A DNA stretch of 6,436 nt, taken from assembly GCA_003221085.1 (NCBI GenBank), contig QHUD01000179.1, positions 1-6,436 of the forward strand. The letters are read 5' to 3'. The notes beneath the pieces are model-generated. The model did no database searches and was not told the DNA's origin. It saw only the letters and a program-made list of their open reading frames with translations. The stretch's first letter is position 1, and every line of letters begins with the position of its first letter. Positions 5,343 to 6,436 of this stretch are shown here, piece by piece. The position numbers were made by a program, and so were the translations under genes. The stretch comes from Gemmatimonadota bacterium. GTDB lineage: Bacteria > Gemmatimonadota > Gemmatimonadetes > Gemmatimonadales > GWC2-71-9.

Positions 5343-6436
5343 ATGCGCAGACTGTTGACGTTCAGCCTCGCGGCGTCCCTGACGGTGTTCGGGGTCAGCT
5401 GCAGCAACTTCTTGTCATCGGACAACGTGAAGCTCGATCCGAACAACCCCAGTACCGCCACCGCCAATCAGCTCTTCGTCGCGGTGCAAGGGGGGCAGTT
5501 CGCCCAGCAGGAGGGGATCATCGCCCTGATCGGCTGTCTGTGGACTCAGGCCTGCACCGGCACCAGCAACTTCCTCCAGACGCTCGAGAAGTACGACATC
5601 GCGAGCGAAGACACCCCCAGTGCGGCGTTTTCCTCGATCTACGAGGGTGGTGGGCTGGTGGACATCAAGCAGATCGAGGCCGCCGAGACTGCTGCGGGTG
5701 ATAAGCAGTATCTCGGGATCGCACAGGTGTGGGAGGCGTTAACTATGGCGGTGGCCGCAGACATCTATGGGGACGTTCCTTACCGGGAGGCCACCAGCGG
5801 CGTGGCCACGCCGCACCTCGATCCGCAGGCCCAGGTGTACAGCGATCTGCAGGCGCTGCTCAGCACGGCCATCACCAACCTGGGGGGAGCGGGCCCCGGC
5901 CCCGGTCCGTTGGATCTGGTGTATGGCGGGAATACGTCGAAGTGGATCGACGCGGCGTACACCCTCAAGGCGCGTCTCTACATGCACACGGCGGAGACCG
6001 CGACCGGGTTCGACGCCACCGCGCTGAACAGCGCGATTACCAACGCGCTGCTCGGGATCAAGGCAGGGAATGATTTCAAGTCCAAGCATACGAGCCAACC
6101 GGGTGAGGATAACCTCTGGTTCCAGTTCTTCGACCGGTCCGGATTCGGCCAGTACGTCGTGGCGGGTCAGAACCTGGCCGATCTCATGAACACGCGTGCC
6201 GACCCACGGCGCGCGGAGTACTTCAGTGCTTCCACACCCGGACCGTTTGGCGGGCAGGGTCCCCCGCCGGCTAACACCACGTCGCCCGGTGGAGTCTCAA
6301 CCCTCAATGGGACGCGGAACAAGCCGACGTTCTCGCAGCCGATCGTAACGTACATCGAGAACGAGCTGATTCTCGCCGAGGCGTATTATCGGCTGGATGG
6401 CAATGCCACCAGGGCGCAGGCGCCGTTCGACGCCGC
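5343..6436 (+). CDS. SusD/RagB-family nutrient-binding outer-membrane lipoprotein (3' end outside window)
   Basis: The frame is open from the ATG at 5343 to the right edge, giving 364 residues; SusD homologues are usually about 450-600 residues, so the C-terminus is missing because of the window, not a mutation. SusD lipoproteins sit on the cell surface, bind the ligand and act as a lid on the SusC barrel. Residues 1-19 are a lipoprotein signal (MRRLLTFSLAASLTVFGVS) with predicted lipidated Cys20, followed by the family-typical C-S-N-F-L. Family hallmarks appear in order: LDPNNPSTATANQLF (31-45), VWEALTMAVAADIYGDVPYREA (129-150), the helix AAYTLKARLYMHTA (204-217), DPRRAEYF (287-294) and YIENELILAEAYYRL (337-351). 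The helices correspond to the TPR-like scaffold of the fold. Cys65 and Cys71 may form a disulfide. The closest sub-family by wording seems to be the SusD-like group common in Gemmatimonadota and Bacteroidota. Ligand is unknown. The ribosome binding site and signal peptide fix the start. Confidence 0.95.
   Translation, partial: MRRLLTFSLAASLTVFGVSCSNFLSSDNVKLDPNNPSTATANQLFVAVQGGQFAQQEGIIALIGCLWTQACTGTSNFLQTLEKYDIASEDTPSAAFSSIYEGGGLVDIKQIEAAETAAGDKQYLGIAQVWEALTMAVAADIYGDVPYREATSGVATPHLDPQAQVYSDLQALLSTAITNLGGAGPGPGPLDLVYGGNTSKWIDAAYTLKARLYMHTAETATGFDATALNSAITNALLGIKAGNDFKSKHTSQPGEDNLWFQFFDRSGFGQYVVAGQNLADLMNTRADPRRAEYFSASTPGPFGGQGPPPANTTSPGGVSTLNGTRNKPTFSQPIVTYIENELILAEAYYRLDGNATRAQAPFDA

Overview
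The window looks like chromosomal DNA of a GC-rich, Gram-negative bacterium, most likely a member of Gemmatimonadota. This is inferred from three things. The DNA is GC-rich with G/C-ending codons. There is a SusC/SusD-type outer-membrane pair whose wording resembles Gemmatimonadota proteins, for example the NLHTWTSYTGYDPETN block near the SusC C-terminus. The neighbours are secreted Ig-like (BIG2-type) and small beta-rich proteins typical of that phylum. A high-GC Bacteroidota-like organism is the main alternative.

Layout. Positions 1-142 hold no gene; they contain a nested inverted repeat (31-106) that could be a terminator or a small repeat element. On the minus strand, reading leftwards from the centre, are a 135-residue small exported protein (1303-1710) and, 68 bp further, a 363-residue lipoprotein (143-1234). 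The lipoprotein has BIG2/Ig-like N-terminal repeats and a beta-rich C-terminal domain reminiscent of DUF6252. The divergent intergenic region 1711-1989 carries a candidate extended -10 promoter for the plus strand and a strikingly hairpin-rich leader, including a perfect 20-bp palindrome at 1934-1953. On the plus strand, 1990-5322 encodes a complete 1110-residue SusC/RagA TonB-dependent transporter. After a 20-bp gap with a strong ribosome binding site, 5343-6436 encodes the first 364 residues of a SusD/RagB-like lipoprotein that runs off the right edge.

How it fits together. SusC and SusD homologues form a complex at the outer membrane: the SusD lipoprotein caps the extracellular face of the SusC barrel, and uptake of a large ligand (glycan, peptide or other oligomer) is powered by TonB. 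No degradative enzyme, regulator or inner-membrane transporter lies in the window, so the substrate cannot be named. The two divergent exported proteins may be accessory surface proteins of the same locus or simply neighbours. I see no RNA gene, CRISPR array, insertion sequence, phage gene or defence system. Apart from the structured leader and the uncharacterised exported proteins, this is an ordinary nutrient-uptake locus.
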